Shown here piece after piece: positions 8,953 through 18,979 of a stretch of DNA of 64,000 nucleotides. Position 1 is the first letter of the stretch; every line of letters begins with the position of its first letter. The stretch comes from a bacterium (Candidatus Blackallbacteria) CG13_big_fil_rev_8_21_14_2_50_49_14 (GTDB lineage: Bacteria; Cyanobacteriota; Sericytochromatia; UBA7694). The notes below the pieces were generated by a model. The model made no database searches. It was given only the letters and a program-made list of their open reading frames with translations, and was not told where the DNA came from. Both the position numbers and the translations under genes were made by a program. The DNA lies in NCBI GenBank assembly GCA_002783405.1, contig PFGG01000066.1:1-64000 (forward strand). Reading direction: 5' to 3'.

Positions 8953-9255
8953 TCAGCCTTTCAGAGTGTCGAAATCATCGACATTGAGCGTCTGTCGGTT
9001 TTTAAAGATCAGAATCACCAGCGCCAGACTGATCGCCGCTTCAGCGGCGGCCACGGCAATCACAAAGAAAACATAGATATGGCCATCCAGGTGATTAAAG
9101 AAGCGCGAAAAGGCCACAAAGCTGAGATTAATGCCATTGAGCATCAACTCCAAAGAAAGGAACAGAATAAAAATGTTTTTACGGCTGATAAAACCTGCAA
9201 GGCCCAGAAAAAAAAGCAGGGCGCTCACGGTAAGATAGTGTAAAGGTCCAATCAT
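8953..9255 (-). CDS. nuoK: NADH-quinone oxidoreductase subunit K
   Basis: Small three-helix Complex I membrane subunit; 100 residues, the family's normal length. Conserved membrane Glu residues are visible in FLSLELMLNGINLSFVAFSR and VIAVAAAEAAISLALVI, which form part of the proton path. Overlaps the end of nuoJ by one base, so it is tightly coupled. Confidence 0.97.
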   Translation of the reverse strand: MIGPLHYLTVSALLFFLGLAGFISRKNIFILFLSLELMLNGINLSFVAFSRFFNHLDGHIYVFFVIAVAAAEAAISLALVILIFKNRQTLNVDDFDTLKG

Positions 9256-9758
9256 CAGGCTCTCCGTTTCGCCAGGGCCACGACCCCCACCAGGGCCACC
9301 AGCAAAAGAATTGAAATCACTTCAAAGGGAAACACATGGTTGCGGTAAAGGGCCAGCCCAACCGCTTGGATCGAGCCAAAGTCCGATGAAACGGTAGGAA
9401 AAACCGCATTTCCAAACTGGGCAATCATTGCACGCTGAACCAAAAAGAAAAAGGGAGCCAAGGCCAAGAGCGCAAGAAAAACCCGTGAGGCAATATTTTT
9501 TTCAGGGGGAAGATGGTCTATGCGCACATTCAAAAGCATGATCACAAAGACCATCAAGGCCATAATCGCGCCTGCATAAACCAAAATTTGAATCACGAAG
9601 AGAAAATCAGCTGACAATAAAGCGTATAAGCCAGCCAAGGCAATCAAGGTCATGACCAGAGAAAGAGTTGCAGACAGAGGGTGCCTGCGGGTAATGGTCA
9701 TCAGACCACCGGTCACCGCAATGATTGATAGTATTGTGAAGTAGGCCGTTGTTTCCAT
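9255..9758 (-). CDS. nuoJ: NADH-quinone oxidoreductase subunit J
   Basis: Five-helix Complex I membrane subunit between the quinone-site module and the antiporters. 167 residues. The typical FVIQILVYAGAIMALMVFVI helix, with the conserved Tyr-Ala-Gly-Ala, is present. First gene of the unit; its own promoter lies at 9807-9835. The remaining Complex I genes (nuoA-I) are not in the window and must lie elsewhere, because transcription of this group begins here. Confidence 0.96.
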   Translation of the reverse strand: METTAYFTILSIIAVTGGLMTITRRHPLSATLSLVMTLIALAGLYALLSADFLFVIQILVYAGAIMALMVFVIMLLNVRIDHLPPEKNIASRVFLALLALAPFFFLVQRAMIAQFGNAVFPTVSSDFGSIQAVGLALYRNHVFPFEVISILLLVALVGVVALAKRRA

Positions 9759-9806
9759 GATTTCTGCTTCGTTATTGAGTGCCTTTCAGGTGCAAGAGGC
9801 TAAACC

Positions 9807-9835
9807 ATTATAACGGATCCCCCATCAGCCCCCAA
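9807..9835 (-). promoter_or_regulatory. Promoter of nuoJKLMN
   Basis: Minus-strand -35 TTGGGG (9835-9830), 17-base spacer, -10 TATAAT (9812-9807). About 40 bases upstream of nuoJ and divergent from the cheY promoter. Confidence 0.65.
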
Positions 9836-9909
9836 TATGTTCTGGTGATTTAGACGTGAAAAGAGGCTTTTGAGGATCGCTTCAGGGGTGTGTCATCCTG
9901 CAAAAATGG

Positions 9910-9918
9910 TGGTATACT
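9910..9918 (+). promoter_or_regulatory. Extended -10 upstream of cheY
   Basis: TGG-TATACT, 42 bases before the cheY ATG, without a good -35. A strong GGAGGA ribosome-binding site follows at 9946-9951. Confidence 0.5.
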
Positions 9919-9960
9919 CGATTAACTTGCCCACAGAGCGCAGACGGAGGAAAAAAGCGA

Positions 9961-10362
9961 ATGGCTTCTATCATGATTGTCGATGACTCCAGTGTTACCC
10001 GGAAAGTCATCAAAAAACATATTGGCAGCGGCCCCTATGCCGGCCTGAACCTGATTGAGGCGGCAGACGGTGAGCAGGCGCTTGAAACCTTCAAAGGTGG
10101 CGCGCGTCCAGACGTGGTTTTAAGCGACTGGAATATGCCCAAAATGAACGGTTTAGAGTTTGTCAAAAAACTCAGAGAATACGAGAGTTCTATTGGCACT
10201 GAAGCGGATAAAAAAGTCAAAATCATCATGATCACGACAGAAGGTACCATTGACAAGGTCACCGAAGCAATGGAGTCAGGTGTGAATGAGTATATTGTCA
10301 AACCCTTTACAGCTGATACCCTCAACAAAACCCTGAAAAAGGTTTTGCCGCTGCACGTCTGA
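9961..10362 (+). CDS. cheY: CheY-type single-domain response regulator
   Basis: Receives phosphate from CheA and acts on a motor or other output. 133 residues, a lone receiver domain. Phosphorylation pocket: Asp8/Asp9 (VDDSS), phosphoacceptor Asp56 (LSDWNMP), Thr92/93 (MITTEG), Lys114 (VKPF). The motif WNMPKMNGLEFVK is typical of chemotaxis CheY rather than transcriptional receivers. First gene of a cheY-cheX-cheW-mcp unit. The start has GGAGGA 9 bases upstream. No cheA is in the window. Confidence 0.93.
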   Translation: MASIMIVDDSSVTRKVIKKHIGSGPYAGLNLIEAADGEQALETFKGGARPDVVLSDWNMPKMNGLEFVKKLREYESSIGTEADKKVKIIMITTEGTIDKVTEAMESGVNEYIVKPFTADTLNKTLKKVLPLHV

Positions 10363-10377
10363 GCTGGCGCAAGACAC

Positions 10378-10878
10378 ATGGCTTTAGAAAAGCATTTTAT
10401 CCGCGCTGTCAACAGCGCGGTTTCAAACCTTTTGAGCACCATGATTCCGATGGACTTTAAACTTTCAGAGGAGTCCGCTCAGAACCCGGCAAATACCCAG
10501 GGGTTTTCCAGGGAGCTGGTGGGAACCATCGATATCCGTGGGGGACTCAGCGGCAGTATTTCTGTCATGCTTTCCTATCCCCTGGCCATTTCCATGGCCT
10601 CGCTTCTGCTTGAAGAGGAATTGGATGAGGTCAATGAAGATGTCTATGAAGCCGTTGCCGAAATTACCAATATGATTGCTGGCGGAGTCAAAACCAGTCT
10701 TTCTCAGCATGGCAGCTCCTTCGTGATTGGCCTGCCCCAGGTTTTTGATCTGGGCGGAGACAAGATCTCAGCCTTTCCCGAAGCTGGCAAAGGTCAATTC
10801 CCCATTAATGTTCCTGTAGAAACCCTTCAAGGTGCTTTTTGCGTGGCATCTTTGCTGCAGGAAGAGGCTTTTGCTTGA
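10378..10878 (+). CDS. cheX: CheX-like CheY-P phosphatase
   Basis: Chemotaxis phosphatase of the CheC/CheX family, expected to remove phosphate from CheY-P. 166 residues. The family's catalytic E-x2-N motif is present once, as Glu95-Ile-Thr-Asn98 within EAVAEITNMIAGG; a single motif fits CheX rather than CheC, which has two. Gene order directly after cheY supports the role. The stop overlaps the probable cheW start. Some CheX-like proteins serve non-flagellar systems, so the physiological target is open. Confidence 0.85.
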   Translation: MALEKHFIRAVNSAVSNLLSTMIPMDFKLSEESAQNPANTQGFSRELVGTIDIRGGLSGSISVMLSYPLAISMASLLLEEELDEVNEDVYEAVAEITNMIAGGVKTSLSQHGSSFVIGLPQVFDLGGDKISAFPEAGKGQFPINVPVETLQGAFCVASLLQEEAFA

Positions 10879-11360
10879 GTGTTTCAACGGCCATGACCGA
10901 ACTGCTTACAGAAACTCTGCAGGTTGTTTCTTTCAGGCTTGAAAACGAGATTTATTCTTTGGATATTCTCTGTGTACAAGAGATTATTAAGGTTTTACCT
11001 GTCACGCAGGTTCCCCTCACGCCCCCCTGGATGGCGGGCGTGATTAATTTGCGCGGTCAGATTTTACCCTTGATTCATTTGGCCTCGCGTTTGGGCCTCA
11101 AAAAAACGCCTTACCAACGCAATACCCGCTTTGTGATTGTGCGTGGCAGAGAACAGAATGTCGGACTGGTCGTCGATGAAGTACAGGAAGTACTGCGTCT
11201 GCCGGTTTCTCAACTGGAACCCCCTCCCGCCACATCGATTGAAAAAGACTATATTCAGGCGGTCTGCAAACATGACAACAGGCTGGTGATTGTGCTGGAT
11301 TTGCCAAAAGTACTCTATGATTACAAGCCCCGCCCCGAAACAGTACAGGAGGTTGTATGA
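10875..11360 (+). CDS. cheW: CheW-type chemotaxis coupling protein
   Basis: Scaffold linking chemoreceptors to CheA. CheW domain starts at [17 protein letters not shown], with the conserved [19 protein letters not shown] and [11 protein letters not shown]. Start choice: TTG at 10875 overlaps the cheX stop and has AGGAAGAGG eight bases upstream; the ATG at 10893 has no such site but would also give a full domain. The frame is also open back to 10839, inside cheX. Overlaps the mcp start by 4 bases (ATGA). About 161 residues from the TTG. Confidence 0.92.
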   Translation: MSVSTAMTELLTETLQVVSFRLENEIYSLDILCVQEIIKVLPVTQVPLTPPWMAGVINLRGQILPLIHLASRLGLKKTPYQRNTRFVIVRGREQNVGLVVDEVQEVLRLPVSQLEPPPATSIEKDYIQAVCKHDNRLVIVLDLPKVLYDYKPRPETVQEVV

Positions 11361-13213
11361 AAATTTTTGCCAAACTACTGGTCAGCTTTGGGATTACCTG
11401 CGTATCCCTGCTGCTGGTGCTGATGATCAGCCTGGCTGGTCTGGATCAGCTCAACCAAAAGCTCGATCAGGTCTACGATACGATTGATACCAAAACAGAA
11501 CGCGTGGTTCAAACCTACCAAGAAAGCCAGCGTATCCAACACCAGGCGACCTTTCAATTGGTCTTTGTTTTTATTGGGGGCCTGGTTTTCTCATTGGTGA
11601 TTGCCGTCTGGCAAGTACGCCAGATTACCCGTTCCCTCAAGGAGGTCAATCAGGTAGCCACCTCGATTGCGGGAGGAAACCTCAACAGGGTAGCGGTGGT
11701 CAAAACACAGGATGAATTCGCAGAACTGGCCTATACCTTTAATGAGATGACCCATAATCTCAATGAAAAATTTGCACGCATTCTCGAAACCTCCAATAAA
11801 ACAGCGCAATCCTCCAGCGAGATTCAGTCTCTGTCGCGGGAAACGGCGGCAGGTGCAGCCAAACAAGCCTCTGCCATCACTGAAATTTCTGGTTTTATGG
11901 AAGAAGTCAGCCGTTCCGTCAAAGGCATTGATAACCAGGCCGAAGCCCTGGCTTCCCGCTCCAGCGAAACCATGGGCCAGATTGAACAGGTGGCTCACAA
12001 TCTGAGTCAGTCCACGCAAAGCATTACCCGTCTTTCCGAGGCCAGTGACCAGGTCTCTGACGTGGTCAGCCAAAACTTCAGAGCCTTTGCTGAAATCAAA
12101 GAAAGTGCAGAGTATATCAGCCGGGGCACGGGAGATACCTCTGCCGCAATCAATGAGCTGTCTGCCAGTTTCAATGAAGTCTCTACCAGCCTGCAGGAAG
12201 GGGCAAAACTGGCCCTTGATATGCAGGAAGCAGCCTTTGAGGGCAGTGCTGCCGTTCAGGAAACCATCAACGGCATCAACCATCTCAAAGAAGTGGTTTT
12301 GGAAGCATCGAAGGTCATTGAACACCTGGGTTCCAGCACCCAAAAAATCGGCGAGATCATCAATGTAATTGACGATATCTCTGATCAGACCAACCTGCTG
12401 GCACTGAATGCGGCGATTGAAGCTGCCCGTGCCGGTGAGCATGGCAAAGGCTTCGCGGTAGTCGCCGATGAGGTCAGAAAACTGGCCGAGCGCTCCAGCC
12501 GGGCCACCAAAGAGATCTCGGATCTGATCCGGGGTATTCAGGTCGAAGCCGATGGGGCTGTCAAAACCGTTCAGGGGGGAGTGACCCAGGCTGAACAGGG
12601 AGCCCGTCTGGCCGCTGAAACCGGAGGCAAGATCAACCAGGTTATCAAAGGGGTCGAAACCACGGTCACCCTGATTGAACAGATCAAAAACGGAGCGGAA
12701 GAACAGGCACGTGCTGCAGAGCATATTGCCCACCGCGCTGAAGAGATGAATCATCAGGTCACCAAGGTCACCGAGGCTGTAAAAGCCCAGGCCTTCAATA
12801 CCGAAAACATCGTGCAGACGATTGAACAGGTACGCCAGATGATCAAGCAGATCGTACAGGCCACGCAAAACCAGGAAGACAGCAATCAACAGATTGTTGC
12901 TGCCGCCACCAAAATCAACGAAGCCTCTCAGGCCATCCGCAACGATACAGCCCGTCAGGTCACTTCGATTGAACGGATTACCTCTGCGATTACAGAAGTG
13001 GAAAAAATCGCCGATGGCAATGAGCATATTGCCCATCGCACGATGGAATCGGCCCAAGCTGTGGCCGAGTATGGCGAAGAATTACGTGAGATGGTCCAGG
13101 AGTTTCACCTGGCCCCTGTCAACAGTGCTTCACGTAAGAAATACATTACCCAATTCAAAGGCGGCGGAGATGTCAAAACCGCGCGCTTGGGAATGCTTGA
13201 AAGCGGCAGTTAA
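11357..13213 (+). CDS. Methyl-accepting chemotaxis protein with very small sensory loop
   Basis: 618 residues. Membrane helix 1 at ~7-30 and helix 2 at ~58-82 enclose only about 30 residues, so there is no room for a usual periplasmic ligand domain. A HAMP domain follows ([20 protein letters not shown]), then a long coiled-coil signalling domain. Its hairpin tip is the near-invariant [19 protein letters not shown] at about residue 345, with [16 protein letters not shown] after it. No CheR-tethering pentapeptide at the C-terminus. Sensing is likely through the membrane, the HAMP or a partner protein. Last gene of the che unit, followed by a terminator. Confidence 0.94.
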   Translation: MKIFAKLLVSFGITCVSLLLVLMISLAGLDQLNQKLDQVYDTIDTKTERVVQTYQESQRIQHQATFQLVFVFIGGLVFSLVIAVWQVRQITRSLKEVNQVATSIAGGNLNRVAVVKTQDEFAELAYTFNEMTHNLNEKFARILETSNKTAQSSSEIQSLSRETAAGAAKQASAITEISGFMEEVSRSVKGIDNQAEALASRSSETMGQIEQVAHNLSQSTQSITRLSEASDQVSDVVSQNFRAFAEIKESAEYISRGTGDTSAAINELSASFNEVSTSLQEGAKLALDMQEAAFEGSAAVQETINGINHLKEVVLEASKVIEHLGSSTQKIGEIINVIDDISDQTNLLALNAAIEAARAGEHGKGFAVVADEVRKLAERSSRATKEISDLIRGIQVEADGAVKTVQGGVTQAEQGARLAAETGGKINQVIKGVETTVTLIEQIKNGAEEQARAAEHIAHRAEEMNHQVTKVTEAVKAQAFNTENIVQTIEQVRQMIKQIVQATQNQEDSNQQIVAAATKINEASQAIRNDTARQVTSIERITSAITEVEKIADGNEHIAHRTMESAQAVAEYGEELREMVQEFHLAPVNSASRKKYITQFKGGGDVKTARLGMLESGS

Positions 13214-13235
13214 AGCCACTTAAACAAAATTAGAT

Positions 13236-13270
13236 GAGGTCGGAAAATTCCGGCCTCTTTCTATTTTTTT
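13236..13270 (+). terminator. Rho-independent terminator after mcp
   Basis: Ten-pair stem GAGGTCGGAA/TTCCGGCCTC with one G-T pair, then TTTCTATTTTTTT. Confidence 0.88.
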
Positions 13271-13433
13271 GAAATCGATAAGGGGTCCTTTGCCTGCCCT
13301 GAGAAACAAAGCACACAAATCTCAAACCTCATCACCTGCGACGTGCCTCTCTGATCAGAGCCAGAGTCCCTCATTCCCCTTGGCTTAAATTGAAAAATAT
13401 CAGCGACTCTGCAAGGGAATAAGCGCTTCCTAC

Positions 13434-13462
13434 TTAATTTTCAGCCTCGTTTGCGGTATAAT
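13434..13462 (+). promoter_or_regulatory. gyrA promoter
   Basis: Consensus -10 TATAAT at 13457-13462 with a weak -35 TTAATT at 13434-13439, spacer 17. The -10 covers the ATG at 13461, which therefore cannot be the gyrA start. Confidence 0.7.
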
Positions 13463-13493
13463 GATTCAGTTTTACCAGGAGAAATATCCACCC

Positions 13494-16055
13494 ATGACCA
13501 CTGATCAAGCGCCGCCTGCGGAGCAGGAATCCAGCCCCTTTGTAACGATCCAAGACGAAATGAAGCAGTCCTTCATGGACTACGCCATGTCCGTCATCGT
13601 CTCACGGGCCCTGCCTGATGTCCGCGATGGCCTGAAACCCGTGCACAGACGCATTCTCTATGCCATGCACGAAATGGGCATGACCCCGGATAAACCTTTT
13701 AAGAAATCGGCCCGTATCGTCGGGGAAGTTTTGGGTAAATACCACCCCCACGGAGACAGCGCGGTTTACGATACGATGGTGCGTATGGCCCAGCCCTTCT
13801 CCCTGCGCCATATGATGGTCGACGGCCAAGGTAACTTCGGCTCGATTGACGGGGATTCCGCAGCAGCCATGCGTTATACCGAAGCCCGCCTGTCTAAATT
13901 CGCCATGGAAATGCTGGCGGATCTCGATTGCAATACTGTCGGTTTTACCCCCAACTTTGACGGTTCTCTCGAAGAACCGATTGTCATGCCCAGCAAAGCC
14001 CCCAACCTGTTGATCAATGGCGTCACCGGGATTGCCGTCGGGATGGCCACCGAAGTCGCCCCCCACAATCTCAAAGAGGTCTGCGAAGGCCTGGTTTACT
14101 TGATTGACAACCCCGATGCCAGCATTCTCGACCTGATGGATTTTATCAAAGGCCCAGATTTCCCCACCGGCGGCATTATCCTCGGCAACCGGGGCATTCG
14201 TGAAGCCTTTGAAACCGGACGTGGCAAAGTTACCATGCGTGCCGTGATTGATTTTGAAGAAGGCCATGGCCGCGAGCGCGACCGCCTGATCGTCAAAGAA
14301 ATCCCCTTCCAGCTCAACAAAACCACCCTGGTTGAACATATCGCCGATCTGGTACAGACTGGCAAACTCGAAGGCATTGCCGATCTGCGTGACGAATCCG
14401 ATCGTAACGGCATGCGCATCTGTATTGAATTGAAACGCGACGCCAATTCCCAGGTCGTGCTGAACAATCTCTACCAGCAGACCCGTCTGCAATCCAATTA
14501 CAACTACAATATGGTGGCCCTGGTCAATAACCAACCCCGTCTGCTGAGCCTGAAAGACATTCTCCAGGAGTTTTTAAAGCACCGGATTGAAGTCATTCGT
14601 CGCCGCACCCAGTTTTTCCTGGATCGTGCCGAAGGCCGTGCTCACCTCGTAACAGGCTTTCTCAAAGTGCTGGATAACCTCGATGCGGTGATTGAGACCA
14701 TCCGCGCTTCAAATGGCACCCAAGAGGCCCAGGCCGCTTTGATTGAACGCTTTGAACTGAGTGAGCGCCAAGCCACCGCCGTTCTGGAAATGCAATTGCG
14801 CCGCCTGAATGGCCTCGAACAGAAAAAACTTGAAACCGAACACTCTGAACTCTTGCTGCAAATCACTGATTTTCAGCATATTCTGGCAACACCCGAACGG
14901 GTAGCCACCCTGATTCGTGAAGAACTCGAAAAATTGGCAGCCAATTTTGAAGATGGCCGTCGCTCTCGTTTAGAAGCTGATCCTGGTGATTTTACCTATG
15001 AAGATTTGATTCCCGATGAGCCCATGGTAGTCTTCATGACCCGCCAAGGCTATATCAAACGCAGCCATCTCGACAGCTTCGAACAGCAAAAACGCGGTGG
15101 CCGGGGTGTTTCAGGGATTCAAACCCGTGATGAAGACTATATCGCCCAATTTGCAGTGACCAACAGCCATGATTCCCTGCTGTTTTTCACCAACCAGGGC
15201 ATTGTCTATAATCTCAAAGCCTATGAAATTCCAGAAACCAGCCGCCAATCCAAGGGCAATAGCGTGGCCAACCTCCTTCAGTTCCGTGAGGACGAAGAAG
15301 TCACCGCCATGATTCCTGTGCGCGAATTTGACGCGGACAAAAACCTCGTCATGCTCACCCGCCAGGGCATTATCAAAAAAACCCCCTTGAATGCCTATCG
15401 CAATATCCGTCGGGCAGGCCTGATTACCGTCAACCTCGATGAGGGAGACGTGCTCGGCTGGGTCGCCCTGACCGATGGCCAACAACAGATTCTGATCGGC
15501 ACAGCCAACGGCATGGCGATTAAGTTCAAAGAAGAAGATGTTCGCCCGACAGGCCGTACCTCACGCGGTGTCAAAGCCATTCAACTGAAAAACGATGACG
15601 TCGTGGTCGGCATGGCCACCCCGCAAGCGGGTCAGACCATTTTGACCGTTACCAACAATGGCTATGGCAAACGCACAGAGATCGAAGAATACCGCCTGCA
15701 AAGCCGTGCCGGTTCAGGCATTATCAATATCAAACTGCGCAAAGATGGCAAAGTCGCCAGTCTGCAGGCGGTGGATGGCACTGAGGAACTGATTGTGGTC
15801 ACCTCACAGGGCATCGTCATTCGCCAGCATGTGCGCGATATCAGCGTTTACAGCCGTTCCACCAAGGGCGTGATGGTGCAAAGATTGGGCGAAGGCGATA
15901 AAATCGTCGCAATTGGCCTGATCCAGGAACAACCCGAGGCTCCCGAATCAGAAGCAAACACAACGGAAGGCGAAGCCGCCCCAGCGAGCGAAACCCCTGC
16001 CGTGGTGGCAGCAGCTGAGCCCAGCGAAGTAAGCAGCGAAAACAGCGAAAACTAG
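13494..16055 (+). CDS. gyrA: DNA gyrase subunit A
   Basis: Breakage-rejoining subunit of the type IIA topoisomerase that introduces negative supercoils. 853 residues from the ATG at 13494 (AGGAGA 11 bases upstream). The catalytic Tyr is Tyr128 in [12 protein letters not shown]. The quinolone region reads HGDSAVYD with Ser89 and Asp93 as in susceptible enzymes. A GyrA box QKRGGRG at 532-538 separates it from ParC and implies true wrapping and supercoiling. The last ~40 residues are an acidic Glu/Ala/Ser/Pro tail. lepA follows after 12 bases. Confidence 0.97.
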   Translation: MTTDQAPPAEQESSPFVTIQDEMKQSFMDYAMSVIVSRALPDVRDGLKPVHRRILYAMHEMGMTPDKPFKKSARIVGEVLGKYHPHGDSAVYDTMVRMAQPFSLRHMMVDGQGNFGSIDGDSAAAMRYTEARLSKFAMEMLADLDCNTVGFTPNFDGSLEEPIVMPSKAPNLLINGVTGIAVGMATEVAPHNLKEVCEGLVYLIDNPDASILDLMDFIKGPDFPTGGIILGNRGIREAFETGRGKVTMRAVIDFEEGHGRERDRLIVKEIPFQLNKTTLVEHIADLVQTGKLEGIADLRDESDRNGMRICIELKRDANSQVVLNNLYQQTRLQSNYNYNMVALVNNQPRLLSLKDILQEFLKHRIEVIRRRTQFFLDRAEGRAHLVTGFLKVLDNLDAVIETIRASNGTQEAQAALIERFELSERQATAVLEMQLRRLNGLEQKKLETEHSELLLQITDFQHILATPERVATLIREELEKLAANFEDGRRSRLEADPGDFTYEDLIPDEPMVVFMTRQGYIKRSHLDSFEQQKRGGRGVSGIQTRDEDYIAQFAVTNSHDSLLFFTNQGIVYNLKAYEIPETSRQSKGNSVANLLQFREDEEVTAMIPVREFDADKNLVMLTRQGIIKKTPLNAYRNIRRAGLITVNLDEGDVLGWVALTDGQQQILIGTANGMAIKFKEEDVRPTGRTSRGVKAIQLKNDDVVVGMATPQAGQTILTVTNNGYGKRTEIEEYRLQSRAGSGIINIKLRKDGKVASLQAVDGTEELIVVTSQGIVIRQHVRDISVYSRSTKGVMVQRLGEGDKIVAIGLIQEQPEAPESEANTTEGEAAPASETPAVVAAAEPSEVSSENSEN

Positions 16056-16067
16056 AAACAACCTCTC

Positions 16068-17870
16068 ATGAGTTATATTGAATCGATCCGTAACTTTTCG
16101 ATTATTGCCCATATTGACCATGGCAAATCGACCCTGGCCGATCGCCTGATTGAATTTACAGGCGCTCTGTCACAACGTGAAATGATGGAACAGGTGCTCG
16201 ACAGCCTGGATATTGAGCGCGAACGCGGGATCACGATTAAATCCCAGTCCGCCCGTCTGAACTATACAGCTTCAGACGGCAAACCCTATATCCTCAATCT
16301 AATCGACACCCCTGGCCACGTGGATTTTACCTACGAAGTTTCACGCAGTCTGGCAGCCTGTGAAGGTGCCCTGCTGATCATCGACGCCACCCAGGGGGTA
16401 GAGGCCCAAACGATTGCCAACCTCTACCTGGCCCTTGAACACGATCTTGAAATTATCCCCGTGATCAATAAAATTGATCTGCCCAGTGCCGACGTGGATC
16501 GGGTCAAAGAGCAGATCGCGGATTTGGGGCTCGACCCCGATGAGGTGGTACTGTGCAGCGCCAAAGAAGGCATTGGCATCAAAGACCTACTCGAAGCGAT
16601 CGTTTTTCATGTGCCGCCCCCCAAAGGCGACCCCGAAAAACCCCTGCAGGCCCTGATTTTTGACTCGGTCTATGATACCTATCGGGGCACAGTGGTGTAT
16701 TTCCGTATTTTTGAAGGCACCCTGCGCACCCGCGACAAAATTCGCTTCATGGCCTCGGGCAAAAACTACGATGTCACGGAGTTGGGCGTGCTTTTGCCCC
16801 ACCGCAAACCCGTTGAAGAACTCAAAGCCGGTGAAACCGGTTTTCTTTCAGCTGAAATCAAAGACGTGCAGCATGCCCGTGTCGGCGACACGGTCACACA
16901 CAGCGAAAAACCCGCCAAAGAACCCTTGGCTGGTTATCGTCCAGCCATTCCCATGGTTTTTTGTGGGCTTTACCCCGTAGATTCTGATGATTACGAAGAA
17001 CTGAAAGAGGCCTTGGGCAAACTTCAGCTCAATGACGCAGCCTTGGGATTTGAACCTGAAACCTCCAATGCCTTGGGCTTTGGCTTCCGCTGTGGATTTT
17101 TGGGACTGCTGCATATGGAAATTATTCAGGAACGTCTGGAACGGGAGTATGATCTTGCGCTGATCGCTACGGCCCCCAGTGTGGTCTACGAAGTGACCAC
17201 CACCCAAGGCGAAGTGCTGATGATCGACAACCCCCAGAAAATGCCTTTGCCTCAGCATACCGAATCCATGAAAGAACCCTATGTAAAGGTCACGATCATC
17301 GCGCCCAAAGACTATGTGGGCCCCATGATGGATCTGGCCCAGAGTCGCCGGGGCCTTTTTATCAGCATGGATTACCCCACTCCCGATCGGGTCGTGATGA
17401 TCTATGAAATGCCCCTCAATGAAATGATGGCAGACTTCTTTGATCAGCTCAAATCCCGCAGCAGTGGCTACGCCTCGCTCGATTACGAAATGATCGGTGT
17501 GCGTGAAGCCGATCTGGTCAAACTGGATATTTTGCTCAATGGTGAAATTGTCGATGCCCTTTCGGTGATTGTGCCCCGCGAAAAAGCGCCCATGATGGGC
17601 CGTCTTTTAACCGCTAAACTGCGTGAAATTATTCCCCGCCAGATGTTTGAAATTCCCATCCAAGCAGCGATTGGCAGCCGGGTGGTCAGCCGCGAAACCG
17701 TCAAAGCCATGCGCAAAAACGTACTTGCCAAATGCTACGGGGGCGATATTTCGCGTAAACGTAAACTGTTGGAAAAACAAAAAGCAGGTAAAAAGCGCAT
17801 GAAGCAGGTCGGACGGGTTGAAATTCCGCAAGATGCCTTCATGGCGGTTTTACGCATTGGTCAAGAATAA
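16068..17870 (+). CDS. lepA: Elongation factor 4 (ribosomal back-translocase)
   Basis: Translational GTPase that back-translocates stalled ribosomes. 600 residues, the normal length. G1 AHIDHGKST, the switch region [12 protein letters not shown]3 DTPGHVDF and G4 NKIDL are intact. The LepA-specific C-terminal domain is recognisable ([20 protein letters not shown], then [20 protein letters not shown]). Twelve bases downstream of gyrA with no terminator between, so probably co-transcribed. Confidence 0.97.
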   Translation: MSYIESIRNFSIIAHIDHGKSTLADRLIEFTGALSQREMMEQVLDSLDIERERGITIKSQSARLNYTASDGKPYILNLIDTPGHVDFTYEVSRSLAACEGALLIIDATQGVEAQTIANLYLALEHDLEIIPVINKIDLPSADVDRVKEQIADLGLDPDEVVLCSAKEGIGIKDLLEAIVFHVPPPKGDPEKPLQALIFDSVYDTYRGTVVYFRIFEGTLRTRDKIRFMASGKNYDVTELGVLLPHRKPVEELKAGETGFLSAEIKDVQHARVGDTVTHSEKPAKEPLAGYRPAIPMVFCGLYPVDSDDYEELKEALGKLQLNDAALGFEPETSNALGFGFRCGFLGLLHMEIIQERLEREYDLALIATAPSVVYEVTTTQGEVLMIDNPQKMPLPQHTESMKEPYVKVTIIAPKDYVGPMMDLAQSRRGLFISMDYPTPDRVVMIYEMPLNEMMADFFDQLKSRSSGYASLDYEMIGVREADLVKLDILLNGEIVDALSVIVPREKAPMMGRLLTAKLREIIPRQMFEIPIQAAIGSRVVSRETVKAMRKNVLAKCYGGDISRKRKLLEKQKAGKKRMKQVGRVEIPQDAFMAVLRIGQE

Positions 17871-17896
17871 GCGAAAAGTGCAAGGAGAGAGAAAAA

Positions 17897-18568
17897 ATGG
17901 AAGACTATAAAGCCCCTCTGGCTGAAACCCCCGTCAGCGCGGGAGATGAATTGACCCTGGCCGATCTCGAACGCCTGCATGGACTGGAAGCAGCAGAAGC
18001 AATTGCTTCTGCTGGTTATGAAAGTAATCTTGAAGATTTGCAGGACAGCACGCTTGAACTCAGTGAAGACCTGCAGGGCAGTGATCCTGATGATCTTGAA
18101 CTGGCAATTGAACACCAACGGATTGAAATTCCAAGCATGACAACAGCTCCCCCTGCTGAAGCCAGCGAAACACCTGTCGAATCACCTGCACCCGCTGCAC
18201 AGCCAGGACTGATGATCCAAGTCGGTTCAGAAACTTTGGATTTGAGTAAAAAAGATGATATCTCCTGGTTTGAACAGGAATTTCAAGCCCTCTTCAGCCA
18301 AAATCTTTACCCCTATCTGCAACGCATGTCACGCACCTGGAATTCAGAAACTGAAGTCAGTGCCATGTACCAGAAACTTGAAGAACTCTCGCGCAACCGC
18401 GGTCCCGTTGAAGAAATCATGGATGTGGCCCAGCAGGTCAGCGTTTACCGTGAAATGACGGAAAAAGAACGCCTGAACGCTGAAGAAATTCAAGCCACTC
18501 TGACCCGCATTGAAACCCTTCAAGGGATTCTCGGTCATTACCAAGGGCTTTTCTCAAGCCTGCGCTAA
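17897..18568 (+). CDS. Unrecognised acidic protein downstream of lepA
   Basis: 223 residues; I do not recognise the family. No signal peptide or membrane helix. Residues 1-75 are strongly acidic (TLELSEDLQGSDPDDLELA), residues ~85-105 a Pro/Ala/Thr-rich linker, and ~115-223 a helical domain (ISWFEQEFQALFSQNLYPYL to the C-terminal TRIETLQGILGHYQGLFSSL). AAGGAGAGAG about 10 bases upstream of the ATG is a good ribosome-binding site. It lies 26 bases after lepA and ends the gyrA-lepA transcription unit at a strong terminator. Confidence 0.75.
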   Translation: MEDYKAPLAETPVSAGDELTLADLERLHGLEAAEAIASAGYESNLEDLQDSTLELSEDLQGSDPDDLELAIEHQRIEIPSMTTAPPAEASETPVESPAPAAQPGLMIQVGSETLDLSKKDDISWFEQEFQALFSQNLYPYLQRMSRTWNSETEVSAMYQKLEELSRNRGPVEEIMDVAQQVSVYREMTEKERLNAEEIQATLTRIETLQGILGHYQGLFSSLR

Positions 18569-18570
18569 AC

Positions 18571-18586
18571 AGCTTGATATCAAGCT
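18571..18586. repeat. Perfect 16-bp palindrome
   Basis: AGCTTGATATCAAGCT begins two bases after the stop of the preceding gene and three bases before the terminator stem. In RNA it would form a first small hairpin in front of the terminator. Confidence 0.7.
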
Positions 18587-18588
18587 TT

Positions 18589-18620
18589 CAGCCCTGCCTT
18601 AAGGCAGGGCTGTTGTTAAT
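18589..18620 (+). terminator. Rho-independent terminator
   Basis: Perfect self-complementary stem CAGCCCTGCC/GGCAGGGCTG around TTAA, followed by TTGTTAATTTTT. Confidence 0.88.
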
Positions 18621-18709
18621 TTTTCGTTAAATTCGTTCAATTGGGTCTTTTATTTTCATATATTCTATGTTAGATACATGTAGATCTTCAGAGAGAGAGG
18701 AATTTAAAG

Positions 18710-18916
18710 ATGGGTCTCGATGGCATTTATAATGTGCCTGAGTTTCGCTACCAACAAAAGGTGGAAAAGCATGCGGGCAACACTGAAGAGCGCAAGCAGC
18801 AGCAGGAACAGGGCAAAAAAAAGAAAAAACAAGATGACAAGGCTGAAAGTCTTTTCGAAAGTCTGGCCGATAGTTTGGGCCAGTACAGTGACGAACCCTT
18901 TCAGTTTTCGGGTTAA
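18710..18916 (+). CDS. Small highly charged protein
   Basis: 68 residues with a clear AGAGAGGAA ribosome-binding site upstream of the ATG and its own terminator directly after. The middle is a polar Gln/Lys/Glu run (RKQQQEQGKKKKKQDDKAE), the C-terminal third a short amphipathic stretch (SLFESLADSLGQYSDEPF). Overlapping frames on both strands lack ribosome-binding sites. Family and function unknown; it could be a nucleic-acid- or protein-binding small factor, but nothing proves this. Confidence 0.65.
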   Translation: MGLDGIYNVPEFRYQQKVEKHAGNTEERKQQQEQGKKKKKQDDKAESLFESLADSLGQYSDEPFQFSG

Positions 18917-18929
18917 GGATTTGTTCACG

Positions 18930-18963
18930 AAAAAAAGGGGAGCTTTTTCAAGCTCCCCTTTTT
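18930..18963. terminator. Bidirectional terminator
   Basis: AAAAAGGGGAGCTT / AAGCTCCCCTTTTT stem with flanking A and T runs on either side, between the convergent small gene and the carboxypeptidase gene. Confidence 0.88.
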
Positions 18964-18979
18964 AATTGGGTGACGATTC

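Noticed and set aside
11591-13057. 488-codon open frame antisense to mcp
   Set aside because: Follows from the codon bias of the real receptor gene; the opposite strand encodes an unmistakable MCP and no ribosome-binding site or family match is seen.
13602-14534. 310-codon open frame antisense to gyrA
   Set aside because: Shadow of gyrA; composition follows the sense codons.
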